From Amanita rubescens (Eukaryota; Basidiomycota; Agaricomycetes; Agaricales; Amanitaceae), in the NCBI GenBank assembly GCA_015039365.1, contig WION01000203.1:35897-99896 (forward strand): a stretch of DNA of 64,000 bases, in the 5' to 3' direction. Positions 31,128-43,393 of this stretch are shown piece by piece. The position numbers were made by a program, and so were the translations under genes. Within the stretch, counting starts at the first letter, position 1. Each line of letters starts with the position of its first letter. A model generated the notes under the pieces. That model was given only the letters and a program-made list of their open reading frames with translations, made no database searches and was not told the origin of the DNA.

Positions 31128-32899
31128 TTGCCTCGCCACAAAATTCTCCACCCGCTGTCGACACTCCTTCCAATCTCCGTCATCAAGCAAAACCCGGACT
31201 CCCTGTTGAAATCCTGTTCCGTGGTCTGCCCCAGCCAGTCCAACCTCTGTAAGTCTTTCAACTTGCCCCCTTGGCCCGATCGACTGATGGTATTCCAGAC
31301 AACTCTCGTAAGTGTCGAAGCCAGCACCTCCTGCATCACCTGATGTCCAACCTGTTCTCTAGACCACCTCCTGTATTACCTTCCCTGATTGCGCTCCTAA
31401 AAATAGAGGTATGCATCCTCGGATGTAACGGCCTATGACTAAAGACTACTAGCCAGCTACTTCTATCGGCACAAAAGTGAATGAATTGACAGTTGGCCTT
31501 CTGTGTAAATTGTTAGAATCCCAAGATTATGGCGCCGTCGCCTCCAAACTCACGGTCGCCTCTGACGTTGAATTACTGATCGATTTCATCCTATGCGTGA
31601 GCTCTTTTGTATCAATCTGCGCTCGACTTGACAGATTCGTCATCTGATAGCTACTTGACAACAATATCTTGCTGAACTACGCCTTTCCAGATGCAAACCG
31701 AAAAGCCAGGCGACTTATGTTCAAATTGTTGGCTCGAGCGCCGGTCACGCCAACTTCTCTCTTCATTACCGGCGTTACAACAGAATTGAATCCGTATCTC
31801 TCGGTCGGGATGGGTGGTTTTGGATGCATTTTCAAGGGAGAGTATCAGGGGATACAAATCGCCCCTTAAAGTACTGTACAGAAAATGCCGTGGAAGTGTC
31901 AGTGCATGCATCGACTTGACACATCATAAGTATTAACTTGTCCAAATCTTTCAGGATTCTATCGCCAAGGATTTTTGTCGAGAAGCATTAGCGTGGCGAT
32001 CACTCTCTCATCCGCACATCCTTCCGCTATTGGGAATTTACAAAGCGGAATCACAGCTATTCCTTGTATCACCGTATATGAAGAATGGGACATTGGCAAG
32101 TTGGCGAAAAAATAACCAACAGAGCGTACATGAAGTACGACAACGGGTGCGATTCCTTCACTCTACGGTTCATGATTCGTTCATCAATATAACTGCTAGA
32201 TATTGGAGGTCGCCGAAGGTGTCCAGTATATTCACTCTGAAGGGATTGCTCACGGCGATTTGCGGGGCGTCAGTATTCCGTATAGTAGCGTCATAACTAT
32301 CTCACTCCTATATTCCAGGAGAATATTCTCCTCGATGCTTATTTTCGCTCTCAAATAACCGATTTTGGGTTGACCAGGCATTCCGACATTACAATTACGA
32401 GTTCTGACACAGCATTGACACTGGGTTTCGCCGCTCCAGAGCTATTTGGTGTGTGCAGCCAATGTGGCCAGCGCGAGTGCAATGGTTGTAGTGCGTATGG
32501 TATACAGAAGAGAAGAAAAACACTTCAAACGGACGTCTATTCATTCGGCTGCCTTTATTATGAGGTGAGTTCAGTTTATTCGTTTTCCGTCTGCGTGCAG
32601 CCGCTGACAGTGACGTGCAGATATTTTTTGACGCTATGCCTTTTGCAAACATGGGGGAATATCAAGTTATTCTGCACGTCATGAACGGGGAACGTCCGAA
32701 ACGATTAGCCCATCCGTGGATGAGCGATCCCGAGTGGAACATGGTTCAGCATTGCTGGATTCCCAATTCTTTTGGGCGTCCAGATATGAACTACGTTGTG
32801 GAGGCAATGCGGAAGAACCCTGGAGGCGATATATCTCGGACTGTGCCTTCCGCAGTTGGCACACGTCACGGCACCCCTTGGTCTGCATTGGCTGGCTGA
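31128..32899 (+). pseudogene. TKL-like protein kinase, copy 1, frameshifted
   Basis: Multi-exon kinase homologous to the gene at 36984-38569. N-terminal helical exons (about 31430-31700) lead to the glycine loop VGMGGFGCIFKGEY. Directly after it, at 31861-31864, one extra C (GCCCC for GCCC) shifts the frame and ends it at TAA exactly where the ATP-binding lysine (ALK) should be. Beyond that all parts remain: the αC-helix region, hinge VSPYMKNGTL, catalytic loop HGDLRGEN, DFGLTR, APELFG, DVYSFGCLYYE and the C-lobe. Only this one lesion was seen, so it is a recent pseudogene or a sequencing error. The 5' end is uncertain. Confidence 0.65.
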
Positions 32900-33448
32900 T
32901 AAATTGAGTTTGCCACTAGCACCGTTCCGCAGAGAGTGTCCTGATTGTTTTGTTGCAGAAATTCATTCATTCATGTCATCAGTAAGTATTGGCTTGAAAT
33001 GCGGAAAAGATATATTTTTCAGTTCCACACGTGCACTCATTTTACAAATGTAAATAAGATGTTGTACATATTTTACTGTTCGACTACAGATGTAGAGATG
33101 GAAAGATACGTTCGTCATCCAGAGAATGACGGAAATGACGACCTGTCAGCGTAGAAAATATGTTATGGTGCCCAAGCCATATCTGAACCACACAATTGGA
33201 CTCTTAGATGTACGGTTTTGATACTGCAAAAATATGCAGTGATGCAGGAATGCGAATCAGGGTATGTAGCTCGCCGGTCAAGCGCGCGTCGCTCGGACGG
33301 TACTGTTATTGGGGAAGGAAAAGATGGGAAGACATCCAGCCTATCTATCGAGAAGCAAAAAGTCAGAAACAATGTGTAGTAGGCCTTGAGCTTGGCTCGT
33401 CGCGTCGAGACTGGTGTATGATACTGTGCAAAGTACGTAAATTGATTA
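32900..33448. other. Intergenic, kinase and F-box 3' flanks
   Basis: Convergent 3' flanks of the kinase copy 1 and F-box copy 1. No further feature supported. Confidence 0.45.
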
Positions 33449-34801
33449 TTAACTTGAGTCAGATAACAAATCTTCGTCGCTATCCCAGAAAGCATCACCG
33501 ATAGGATTCCAATCCGAGTCCCGGTCAAGCAACACGCACGTAAATCTCCGACGTACCCTAACTCGTCGCACCTTGGGCCAAACTTTTCCTAAATCCTTCA
33601 TTAAGCATAGATGGATATCTGTATAAAATGGGCCCAATTCATCCTCTCTTATGCCACGAAACTTGAAACCAATATTCTCCACATTTTCAAAGAGCGGTAA
33701 GGCTCTGATGAATCCGGGGATATGCCATGGCTACAGTTAGAGTAAACGAGTTGGGTAAAACTCGACAGACGAGAGCGTACCTTAATCGTCGGGTTATCAA
33801 TCGTGAATTCGAGAAATCTGATAGTCGGCGATGGAGTATAACTCTGAATGGAAGTCGCTATCCCTTCCATTACTTCACCAAGCAAATTGATATTTCCCTT
33901 TGTAATCCTGAATAGGTCGAACGTGAGATTGCACTCATGCCTTCGGAAATAATTCTCCGGGAATTCCATTAGAGATCTTGCAATCTCTTGGCACTCCGGG
34001 ACGACTTCACCAAGGCGATGGGACGCGGGAAATATTTCTATCATAGGGGTCCAAGGAGAATAACATCCCAACATGCAGATTGTCGGCATCATCCGAGGTG
34101 AAGGCACGGTTTGAAAGAGTCCCTTGATTTTTCGCCAAAAATGTTTATTGGTGTCGGCGTTACGGTAGTAAACGCCAAGGAATCGGAGGTTAGGCTGATT
34201 GGTGACGATTCCTTTGAGATCGTGACCCTCATATAGCCATAGCGTATGGAGTCGGAAATGACAACCTCTGTAGGTACCAGTCACGCCAGATTGCCATTGG
34301 TTCTGGATCAAAGACGAACCTTATTACTTCGCTTAACCGCTCCAAGTTGGAAGGATCGTCTAAGAGGTCGTAGATAATGCGAAAATCAACTAGGTTTGGC
34401 ATGTCTTTCAACAGCTGGGAAAGTTTGATAAGGATGAAACGAGTCGCATTCTCGCTGGCAGCCTCCCCATGATCACTAGATCCGTGAAGTTCGACGTGAA
34501 GTGATTTCACCATCTTCGCTTTCAACCGTGCGCTCGTGGTCAGCGTATGTAATAGTGACTTATGTTCTTTCAGCGTCCATGGATTGCTCGACTTGCCCTT
34601 CCGGTCCTGTATCAAATCGAACGGGTGCGCGGGATAGTAGATGTGAGTGTAAAGCACACGCTCTGCCGCGTCGCGCAGCGAGGAATGCACCCTGGAAAGA
34701 GAAGCTAAATCTCTGGGGGAACAGAACTGTAATATTTCGAGCCGAATTTCAGCGGGAATGTCGTCGAGATACATGAGTGGATGGAACTTAGCACGTGGCA
34801 C
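33449..34801 (-). CDS. F-box protein, array copy 1
   Basis: Three exons on the minus strand from 34801. Introns are at 34268-34319 (52 nt) and 33731-33780 (50 nt). The first intron has no stop in one frame and makes the exons look frameshifted, but the same 52-nt intron occurs in all three copies. An N-terminal F-box lies at residues ~10-55 (IPAEIRLEILQFCSPRDLASLSRVHSSLRDAAERVLY); the remainder is a leucine-rich, substrate-recognition-like region, ending in an acidic tail (WDSDEDLLSDSS). F-box proteins recruit targets to SCF ubiquitin ligases. It belongs to a local tandem family. Confidence 0.8.
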
Positions 34802-35418
34802 GATGACATTTAATTTTTAAACTCCCACATTTCATCTCTTTTTTTTAAAATTCTTTTTAGAAAAGGTTTGTTATAATTGTGGTAACGACACATTTCATCT
34901 CAAGTCTCACCGTGACCTCCACCTCTGTATTCACCAGCATCCCTACATTCTCTGGTATGGCTATGCGCCAAACAGGGCATGGGGATCTTGCCAAGATCAT
35001 TGGTATAGTTCCAATACACGAATCCTCTACCGCAATGCCTTGCTCGAAACCAACAAAAAAATCAAGGAGGAAAAACAACGACCGTCCCATCCGTCGCGTC
35101 ACCCCTTTCATCCATTGTCTTGGGCCAAGCTTTTCCCAAGCCCTTCACCGCAAATATGTACGTCTGTAAGGAACGGGTCCAATTTGTCCTCTTTTATGCC
35201 GGGAAAATGGAAATCAATGGAAAGATGGTTCGGAGACATTTAGCCCGTCTATCAACAAGTAGGTTTGAGCTTGGTGGCGTGGCCCGTCGCGTCGAGACTA
35301 GTGCACAGCGTACAAATGCGTAGAATAACTATTCATGTGTAATATACATCCGACCTCTCCGATAAACACACGATCATAGGTACAGAAGAAGGAAACACTA
35401 CATAAGTTTCGTTCGGTA
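34802..35418. other. Intergenic with an F-box C-terminal relic
   Basis: Contains a degenerate minus-strand copy of the F-box gene 3' end at 35100-35230. Most of the rest is the duplicated 3' flank of the F-box unit, also present near 38740-38875. Confidence 0.5.
35100..35230 (-). pseudogene. Relic of an F-box gene C-terminus
   Basis: The minus-strand reading FPGIKEDKLDPF, followed by a DVHIC and LGK match, aligns with GIKEDGSGPFCADIHLC...LGKAWP of copy 2, then decays. There is no open frame of useful length. Confidence 0.65.
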
Positions 35419-36811
35419 TCACCCAGGTAACATATCTTCGTCGTCTTCGTCGCTATCCCAGAAATCATCAACGGTAGGATTCCAATCCGATACCCGCTCA
35501 AGCAACATGCGCATAGGTCTCTGACGAACCATAACTCGTTGCACATCGGGCCAAGCTTTTCCTAAGTCCTTCATTAAGCATAGATGTATGTCTGCACAGA
35601 ACGGGCCCGATCCATCCTCTTTTATGCCTGGAAAAGTGAAACTAATATCCTCTACCTCTTCAAAGAGTGGTAAGGCGTTAACGAATTCAGGGAAGAGCCA
35701 TGGCTACGGTTAGAATAAACAATTTGGGTGAAACTTGAAGCTTGACAGGCGAAAGCGCACCTTTATCGTTATATCGTCAATCTTGAATTCGAGAGATCCG
35801 ATAAAGGGAGATGGACCATAACTCTGAATGGAAGTCGCTAGCCCTTCCATTACTTCACAAAGCAAATTAATATCTTCCTTTGTGATCCCAAAGAGGTCGA
35901 ACGTGATATTGTACACGCCCGTTTTGAAATAGTGCTTCGGGAATTTGATCAGAGATCTTGCTATCTCTTGACATTCCTGGATGGCTTCACCAAGGCGATG
36001 GGACGCGGGAAATATCACCATAGGAGTCCGAGAAAAAAGGCTCATCGCAGGAGCCTGGCCAAGTGTAAAAGATTGCAGCATACAGATTGTCGGAGTTGTG
36101 TGAGGGGAAGACGTTGTTTGAATGAGTTCTTTGATTTTTCTCCCAAACCGTTTATCAGTGCAATTAAAGTAAATTCCAAGGAATCGGAGGTTAGGAAGGT
36201 CGGCAATGATTCCTTTGAGATCGTGACCATGTTCTAGCCATAGAGTATGGAGTCGCAAATGATCATGCCTGTAGGCATCAGTCACGCCGGGTTGCTTTTC
36301 GTTTTGGATCAAAAACGAACCTTATCGCTTCGCTTAACAGGCCCTCGGAAGGATCGCCCTCGACGTCGTAGATAATACGAAAATCGACTAGATTTGGCAT
36401 ATCTTTCAACAACTGGGAAAGCTTGGTAAGAATGAAACGAATCGCATTCTTACCAACCCCGTTATGAGGTCGAATAAATTTGTGAAGTTCGATGTAAAGC
36501 GATTTGACCATCTTCGCTTTCCGTGCACTGGTGCTCAGCGTATGTAATAGTGACTTATATTCGTTCAACGCCCATGAATCGCTCTCCCCTCCGACTTGCG
36601 AACGTGACTTTTTCTTCTTGTTTTGTGAGCGTATCAAATCGAATGGGTGCGCGAGAAAATGGATGTGAGTGTAGAGCACACGCTCCGCTACGTCGCGCAG
36701 CGAGGAATGTACCCTGGAAAGAGAAGCTAAGTCTTTGGGCGAGCATAACTGCAATATTTCGAGCCAAATCTCTAGAGCAATGTTATCGAGAAACATATTG
36801 TTTGTGTTCAA
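35419..36811 (-). CDS. F-box protein, array copy 2
   Basis: Same structure as copy 1: introns at 36269-36320 and 35704-35760, F-box near the start (EIWLEILQLCSPKDLASLSRVHSS), leucine-rich remainder, acidic C-terminus ending DEDDEDMLPG. The start may be 36811 (MNTNN) or the internal MFLDN that is shared with copy 3. No lesion was seen. It is closer to copy 3 than to copy 1. Confidence 0.8.
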
Positions 36812-36983
36812 GTAGTTGAGAGCGGATGGGGGCGGGTCTGACTAGACATGTCAAGCGGGGCGGTGGCACCGAGCGCTTGAGCAAACACGTTGTGGGAAAA
36901 AGCGGTGGGAAGTGCCGTGAATTCTTAACTAAACCGTCCATTACTGCATCTGGCGATCCGAAATAGACAGAAAACAATAGACG

Positions 36984-38569
36984 ATGGCGTCCAACACAGC
37001 ATTAAGCGCTGAAGCCATTCTTTATAACGCCTACCACGTCCTGCTTCGAGGATTCATCACTCAAGTGCCAAGGTCCACCGTAAAGGAGTCCAACGAGCCT
37101 ACTTCTGATCTTCTTCGGTCCATTAGGCCCTGGCCCAACCACCACGCAACATGGAACATGATCATCACAACCCTCTCTCTTTGTTACTCTCGATGCTCAG
37201 GGATAAACAGGTGCGCGATATGGAAATGTGTGAAAAGCATTCTACTTAAGAGTCAGTAGCCTGGATCTCCTGTCAGCGCCGTCGTAGACGAAAAGACTAT
37301 CGATCTTATGCGCAGACTGTTGTCAACGGACGATTACGCGGGCTTTGTGGAGCAGTTACAGGAGGCCTCGGACGCCAGGAATTTGTTGGATTTCATTCTT
37401 TTCCTGCTTCGTCATCAACACCTACAAAATTCAGATACAGGGATGGAGATCAACGAGCGAGCAAGACGCTTTATGACCAAAGTCTTCATAAGGATCCCTG
37501 TCAAGCCGCCGTCGCTAGCGCTGAACGCGACTGAGATCACCATGCCACATGACTGGTTTGTGAATGGTTACGTTGGTGGTGGCGGCTTTGGGAACGTTTT
37601 CAAATGGGAATATCGCGGTCAAGTTGTTGCAGTGAAAGAATTGCGTAAGTATGACGGCTCGGACGAGCTTGTATTAGTAGGTTCATCACGTCGGTTGTCG
37701 TCAATCACAATTGACTTCGGTTTTCCCATAGCTCTTTTATAGAGAGGCATTAATATGGGGATCCCTCAAGCACAAATTCATTCTACATTTTTTCGGAATC
37801 CACGAGCTTGGAACGGCAACAGCATCACGGTTGTTCCTCGTCTCGCCATACATGAAGAATGGCACCCTAATTCGATGGCGGCGGAAAGAAAATCCACCAG
37901 AGGCCGAGATACAATTACGTGTACGGCTTTTTCATTCCATTTTTTGTCGACACTAACTTCCATGAAGATACTGGAAGTCGCTCAAGGCATGGAATACATT
38001 CATTCAGAAGGTGCAGTCCACGGTGACCTCTGCGGGGTACTGTTCTACCAGAAACCCATGATACCGAAATGCTGACTCTTTTATTTAGAACAACGTCCTC
38101 CTGGATGACGATCTCCACGTTAAAATAGCCGACTTTGGGTTAACCCGAGTCTCGAATGCTACGGGTACGGGATCGGGCAGCTTCTTTAACAACTTTGCTG
38201 CGCCAGAGTTATTCAGGAACGAAAACGATGATGTCGCACCTCGAACGAAAGAGTCGGACGTCTATGCATTTGGATGTCTTTATTATGAAGTGGGTCATAA
38301 TAAGTGTACTCATGTGCTCTTTCTGAATTACCTAGATCCATTATGGCAGAATGCCGTTTGCTGGTAAAAATGTGATGCAAATCTGGCGCTTCGCCGAATT
38401 CGGCGTACCTCCGCCTCGACTATATGATCCACCGATCAGTGATGATTCGTGGGCGGTGATTAACCGCTGCTGGGCGCGGGAAGCGACAACGCGACCGAAG
38501 ATGAAAGAAGTCAATGAAGGAGTTATGGCTATATATCAATCCCTGTCGTCTGTACACTGTGACCCGTGA
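36984..38569 (+). CDS. TKL-like protein kinase, copy 2
   Basis: About six exons. The N-terminal helical part (37308-37560) resembles copy 1. The kinase domain has GGGGFGNVF, lysine in VVAVKEL, the RKYDGSDEL linker, HINGE-region VSPYMKNGTL, catalytic loop HGDLCG/NNVLLDD, DFGLTRV, APELF and ESDVYAFGCLYYE. The αC part is recovered by an intron between about 37675 and 37731 whose ends fit the frame. In the catalytic loop, HGDL replaces the usual HRDL, as in copy 1, which is common in fungal TKL-like expansions. It appears functional. Introns of 50-60 nt are confirmed by frame; the first exon is uncertain. Confidence 0.75.
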
Positions 38570-38875
38570 CTATGCTCATGAAAAATGCGGGTTGGCTCGT
38601 TTCGACACAGAAACGACAGAAAATAGAAACGACGAAATTGATGGTCTAATTTCGGCCAATGTTTTTCAGCATTTAATGTTAAGGTATGAAAAGTATTATT
38701 CTCTTCAAGCAAAATGTATAGTAGTGCCGTATGCACAACATGAGGGATTCGATAGACGACCGTCCCATCCGTCATTCACGTGTAATATACCTCCGACCCC
38801 GCCAGTAAACTTGAACACGATCAAAGGTACAAAAGAAGGAAACACTACATAAGTTTCGCTTGGTATCAGCCAAGT

Positions 38876-40239
38876 AACATATCTTCGTCGTCTTCGTCAC
38901 TATCCCAAAAACCATCAACAGTAGGATCCCAATCCGATTCTCGCTGGAGCAACATGCATGTAGATCTCTGACGGACCGTAACTCGTTGCACATTGGGCCA
39001 AGCTTTTCCCAAGTCCTTCATTAAGCATAGATGTATGTCTGCACAGGACGGGCCCGGTCCATCTTTTATGCCGGGAAAAGTGAAACTAATATCCTCGACA
39101 TCTTCAAAGAGTGGTAAGGCGTTAATGAATCCGGGGAAGAGCCATGGCTACGTAAACAATTTGGGTGAAACTTGAAGCTTGACTCCAGGCGAAAGCGTAC
39201 CTTTATCGTTATATCGTCAATCCTGAATTCGAGAGCTCCAATACAGGGAGATGGACTATAACTCTGAATGGAAGTCGCTAGCCCTTCCATTACTTCACAA
39301 AGCAAATCAATATCTTCCTTAGTGATCCCAAAGAGGTCGAACGTGATATTGTACGCGTGCGTTTCGAAATAAGACTGCGGGAGTTCGTTCAGAAATCTTA
39401 CTATCTCTTGACATTCCCGGACGGCTTCACCAAGGCGATGGGACGCGGGAAATATCACCATAGGAGTCGAGTAAAGACAGCTCATCGCAGGAGCCCGGCC
39501 AAGTGTAAAAGACCGCAGCATACAGATTGTCGGAGTTGTGTGAGGGGAAAGCGTCGTTTGAACGAGTTCTTTGATTTTTCTCCTAAACCGTTTATCAGTG
39601 CGATTAAAGTAAATTCCAAGGAATCGGAGGTTAGGAAGGTCGGCAATGAATCCTTTGAAATCGTGGCCATGTGCTAGCCATAGAGTATGGAGCCGTAAAT
39701 GATCATGCCTGTAGGTATCAGTCACGCCAGGTTGCCTTTCGTTTTGGATCGAAAACGAACCTTATCGCTTTGCTTAACAGGCCCTCAGAAGGATCGCCCT
39801 CGACGTCGTAGATAATACGAAAATCGACTAGATTTGGCATATCTTTCAACAACTGGGAAAGCTTGGTAAGAATGAAACGAATCCCCCTCTTACCAACCCC
39901 GTTATGATGTCGAATAAATTTGTGAAGTTCGATGTAAAGGGATTTGACCATCTTCGCTTTCCGTGCACTGGTGCTCAGCGTATGTAATAGTGACTTATGT
40001 TCGTCCAACGCCCATGGATTACTATCACTCCGCAAGGTTCCTGCTTGCAAACCTGACCTTCTCTTCTGGTCCCCTATCAAATTGAATGGGTGCGCGAGAA
40101 AATGGATGTGAGTGTAGAGCACACGCTCCGCTACGTCGCGCAGCGAGGAATGTACCCTGGAAAGAGAAGCTAAGTCTTTGGGTGAGCATAACTGCAATAT
40201 TTCGAGCCGAATCTCTGGAGCAACGTTATCGAGAAACAT
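38876..40239 (-). CDS. F-box protein, array copy 3
   Basis: Very similar to copy 2, including the flanks. It starts MFLDNVAPEIRLEILQLC at 40239, with introns at 39709-39760 and 39148-39200, and ends MLLG at 38876. The F-box and leucine-rich parts are intact. High identity to copy 2 over gene and 3' flank shows a recent segmental duplication. Confidence 0.8.
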
Positions 40240-40988
40240 GTTGTTTGTGTTGGGGACGAGTGGTCCGTGGGGGACGGCTGAAGCGCTGAAGCACGTGGCA
40301 CGAGGGCAATAATCTTAGATGTTTTTTATTTACTACTGAGCAGTGAGCTCATCTCGGATCAAACCATATTCACCTCACCCCATCCACATCTCCGCCACAC
40401 ATGCTTATCACACCATCCCGTACACGCCGCACATCGCTAACTAAAGGTCAATGTGCAAACCTAACCCACCCAAACTAAATGTGAGCCCTTCGTGCATCGT
40501 GCGATCCGGATTCAGATGAGTCTTTTATAGTCAATATCATGGCCTGATGCCCCCACATTTTAAGCCTAATAGAACTGGGCAGACTTGAAGTCAACTCACT
40601 AAGAATATTAGTTTTTTAACGGATTTCCCGACACCAGCATTAAACCAGCTTGAGGCGGTCGGGAACCGGTCCGAACACGTGGAGTAAACACTGGCGGTGG
40701 GTGTCTAAAAGTTAACTATATTCCCACTCTCTCGTTACAGTAATTAATTAATTTCTTTTTCTGCCTGCGGTGCTACACCAACAGAAAGCCAGTGCATCGG
40801 ACCCCCGAAACCTTCCCCTTGCTTCAACGCCTGCGAAAAATATGATACTGGAGCAACTGGGGCAAGGCGTCAGATGATACCGTCCCCCTCCCCCCCCCCC
40901 CCGTTGCCAGCCCAACGCTCCCAGAACCCAGCTGCCCGCTCCCAAAGCTCCGCCTCTGACATGCGGGAGGTCTTGGGACGTCGAGAAT
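40240..40988. other. Intergenic with dispersed repeat and C-run
   Basis: Contains the 90-bp dispersed repeat (40645-40732) and a homopolymer run of about 14 C at 40886-40900. Upstream F-box flank 40240-40310 is also present next to the F-box fragment at 43.8 kb. Confidence 0.5.
40645..40732. repeat. Dispersed repeat with GGGAACCGGTCC core
   Basis: Shares CAGCTTGA, GGGAACCGGTCCGAACACG and GGAGTAAACACTG with 45691-45770, and the core GGGAACCGGTCCGAAC with 30578-30594. It may be the remains of a small non-autonomous element; no ends were identified. Confidence 0.6.
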
Positions 40989-41846
40989 TTGTTGGATTTC
41001 ATAGAGTCGAGAGCGGCACAAGACGAGCTTCAGGCTCTCCGTAGGCAGAGGTACGAGCTCATGAAGCTCGTCGACACACAAGCCATCGAGCTGACCGCCG
41101 CTCGCGAGTTCACTTTCATGACCAACCAACTCTCAGCGGCCGACGTTAGTCGGACGGTACAAGACCTTAATTCCACCATATACCAAACTGCTATGCAGTT
41201 AATCTCCATCGAACAACGCTCCTCCTACAACCCACTCTGCATCTCCCGCGGATGCGGAAGACTTGTACATCCAGGCACGAAACATTTCCGTTAATGTCAT
41301 TGGCGAGCGACTGCTTCACCTCGCCCAAACCGTCGGAAAAGACGACGAGTCTTGCCCTATTCTCGCCCACGTGTGCTTCTCTGCCATCTCTTCATGGGTT
41401 TTTGGGCATGACCGCGAACCTCAGCATAAAATTCTCAACTTCGCGTACGAACAGATCAGGGCCAGCGGTACGTGCCTTTTCCACAATCTATGTCAACCGC
41501 ATTACTAAGGACGCGTTGTAGAGAAGCAAGCCGTTGCAGGCCGTTGGAGAGCTCTGATACATAAACAGCTATCCACAATGGGCGGTAATAAGGTTCAACA
41601 CGAAATCCATAGCCTCCTTTTATGCATCCTCATCTGTATCGGTTGGAAATCCGAGCCGAGGCAGACTAAGGCTTTGCTTGAGGCAAAGTTAACACGTTCG
41701 TGGCTAAGACGTCCAAGATGATCCACTTCGTCTCGGACGACTTGCAGGTCACGTACTATGTGCGGCCTGGGAAGTACTTCAACCCATTGTTGATGGACGG
41801 GCAAGCCCCCAGGTTCAGGTACCTGTCCTCGGTACGGTAGAGCTTG
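40989..41846 (+). pseudogene. Coiled-coil family protein, degraded copy
   Basis: Paralogue of the minus-strand gene at 42060-43070, without an ATG at its start. Shared parts are a heptad-rich start (DELQALRRQRYELM), a DLNSTIYQTA block, GERLLHLAQTV, a central ISSWVFG segment and AVAGRWRALIH. A frame change near 41680-41700 separates LLEAKL from VTYYVRPGKYFNP. Missing start and frameshift point to a pseudogene. The AVAGRWRAL motif matches, from memory, a multi-copy Agaricomycete hypothetical family. Confidence 0.55.
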
Positions 41847-42059
41847 GTCTCGCGTTGCGAAATCGCGCTGGAGGACAACAGATGCTGTTGAAACCGAGAG
41901 TAGCCCTGGATACTCAGACGTCTTGATTTTACGCTTCATACTATATTATTACCCGAGTCGCACAGGGTATGCATGATATACCACAACGGTTACGAGATAG
42001 AAGGCAGTTCCATAGTAGATACCTTCGCGTTCATTACAGTAGTAAATAAATACGGTATC

Positions 42060-43070
42060 TCAATCATCAAAGCCTACTACAACGTTGGCTTGAGATAAAA
42101 CGTTGTGCTCCTCTTCGTCGAACCATCTATTTTCGCGACGTCTCCGGACGTACGATATCCGAGCAACTCCCATTGACGTCGTGCACATGACGGGCCCAGC
42201 CGTAGCTACATGGCTTAGAGTCTTGCTTCTCGGATCTTCCACTAGCATCTCCTCCGGATCGAATTCGCTTCCAGGTGAAGGAACCAATACCTTCACGTCA
42301 CCAGAACCATGCATCATTTTCCGAAGATCCATCATCTCGTTGACAATTTCCTCCCCGAACATGGACTGAAGTTGTTTTTCTGGAAAACCATATAAGCGTG
42401 ACAGACGGCGTATTAGCAGACTCAAAAGGGATTCTTGGTTCTGCTTCAAGATTTGACTAGCTTCATTGTCCGAGAATACCAGCGCTCTCCACCGAGCTGA
42501 GACAGCTTTCGGCTCTGTAACGTCAACGATGAGATAGGTCATAGGAAGGGGGAAAATCGTTTATTTACGTGAGGCTTTTATAGCATCAGAGATTTTTTGG
42601 AGCATCTGCGTTTTGTCTGAGCTAACGATGGAATCGAATTCGGAGGATAGAACTTGAACACAGAAGTGGTTCATACAAGCTTGAAGCGAAGCCAGGATCC
42701 TTGATTGTGTCGAGTTTTGTTTAGCATCCGCTACGAGGTTGCACAAGGATTCGCCAAAGAATGACTTCGTGTTGTCGCTCGGTTGATTCTCGGAAAGTTG
42801 GATGGCATTATCCAGATGTGCATCTGCAACCGCAGAAGCCAACTGGTGGATGCGGCTATTCAGGGAGTCCACTTTGGTTATAATGTCCGCCTCCGAGACG
42901 ACGTTGGCTTTATTACCAAAGGCTCCATCCATTTCGAATTCTTCCTTTGTCAAGCTCAATTCTTTCTTGGTACGTTCGAGTTCGAGTTGCAACTGATCGG
43001 CGTGCTCTTGTAGTTCGACGGCCTGGAAGGCTCTTAGCGATTCTGTCAAAGAACATGGCCGCAGTATCAT
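42060..43070 (-). CDS. Coiled-coil family protein
   Basis: Two exons on the minus strand. The start at 43070 (MILRPCSLTESL) is preferred because the sequence upstream is a tandem copy of the same exon in another frame. The first exon encodes a long coiled coil (ELQEHADQLQLELERTKKEL) and a helical domain (SLNSRIHQLASAVADAH ... GESLCNLVADAK). An intron near 42510-42577 joins to PKAVSARWRALVF and a C-terminal part that ends with RRRRENRWFDEEEHN. It lies tail-to-tail with its degraded paralogue. Function is unknown; the family is lineage-restricted as far as I can tell. Confidence 0.65.
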
Positions 43071-43187
43071 ACCTTCTTGATACGTTCGAGTTCGAGTTGT
43101 ACGTAATCGGCGCGTTGCTGTAGTTGGAGAGTCTGGAAAGCTTTTAGTGGTTCTGTCAAAGAACATGGCCACAGTATCATACCTCTG
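42962..43187 (-). repeat. Tandem duplication with 110-bp period
   Basis: Two diverged copies, about 42962-43073 and 43074-43187, of the 5' end of the coiled-coil gene, each containing TACGTTCGAGTTCGAGTTG and CTGTCAAAGAACATGGCC. As 110 is not a multiple of three, the copies lie in different frames. Confidence 0.8.
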
Positions 43188-43393
43188 GACTTGGATCAGC
43201 AGTCTGTAGGAACTGATTAGAAATTTAACGCTATCGACGGTCGCACTGTCAGGCCCACCTGGTATTCCAGTCTTAACCTCCCATTCACGCGCCTTGGATT
43301 AGATGCCACTTGACCGTACAACCGTAACCTCCCTACGCGACGCACGAAGTCGGAAGGAGTCAGCAATCTGCGAGGCAACGAAGCAAAGAGAAT

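Noticed and set aside
33649..34311. Apparent frameshift between the two halves of each F-box gene
   Set aside because: All three copies share a 52-nt GT-AG intron at this point that explains the frame change.
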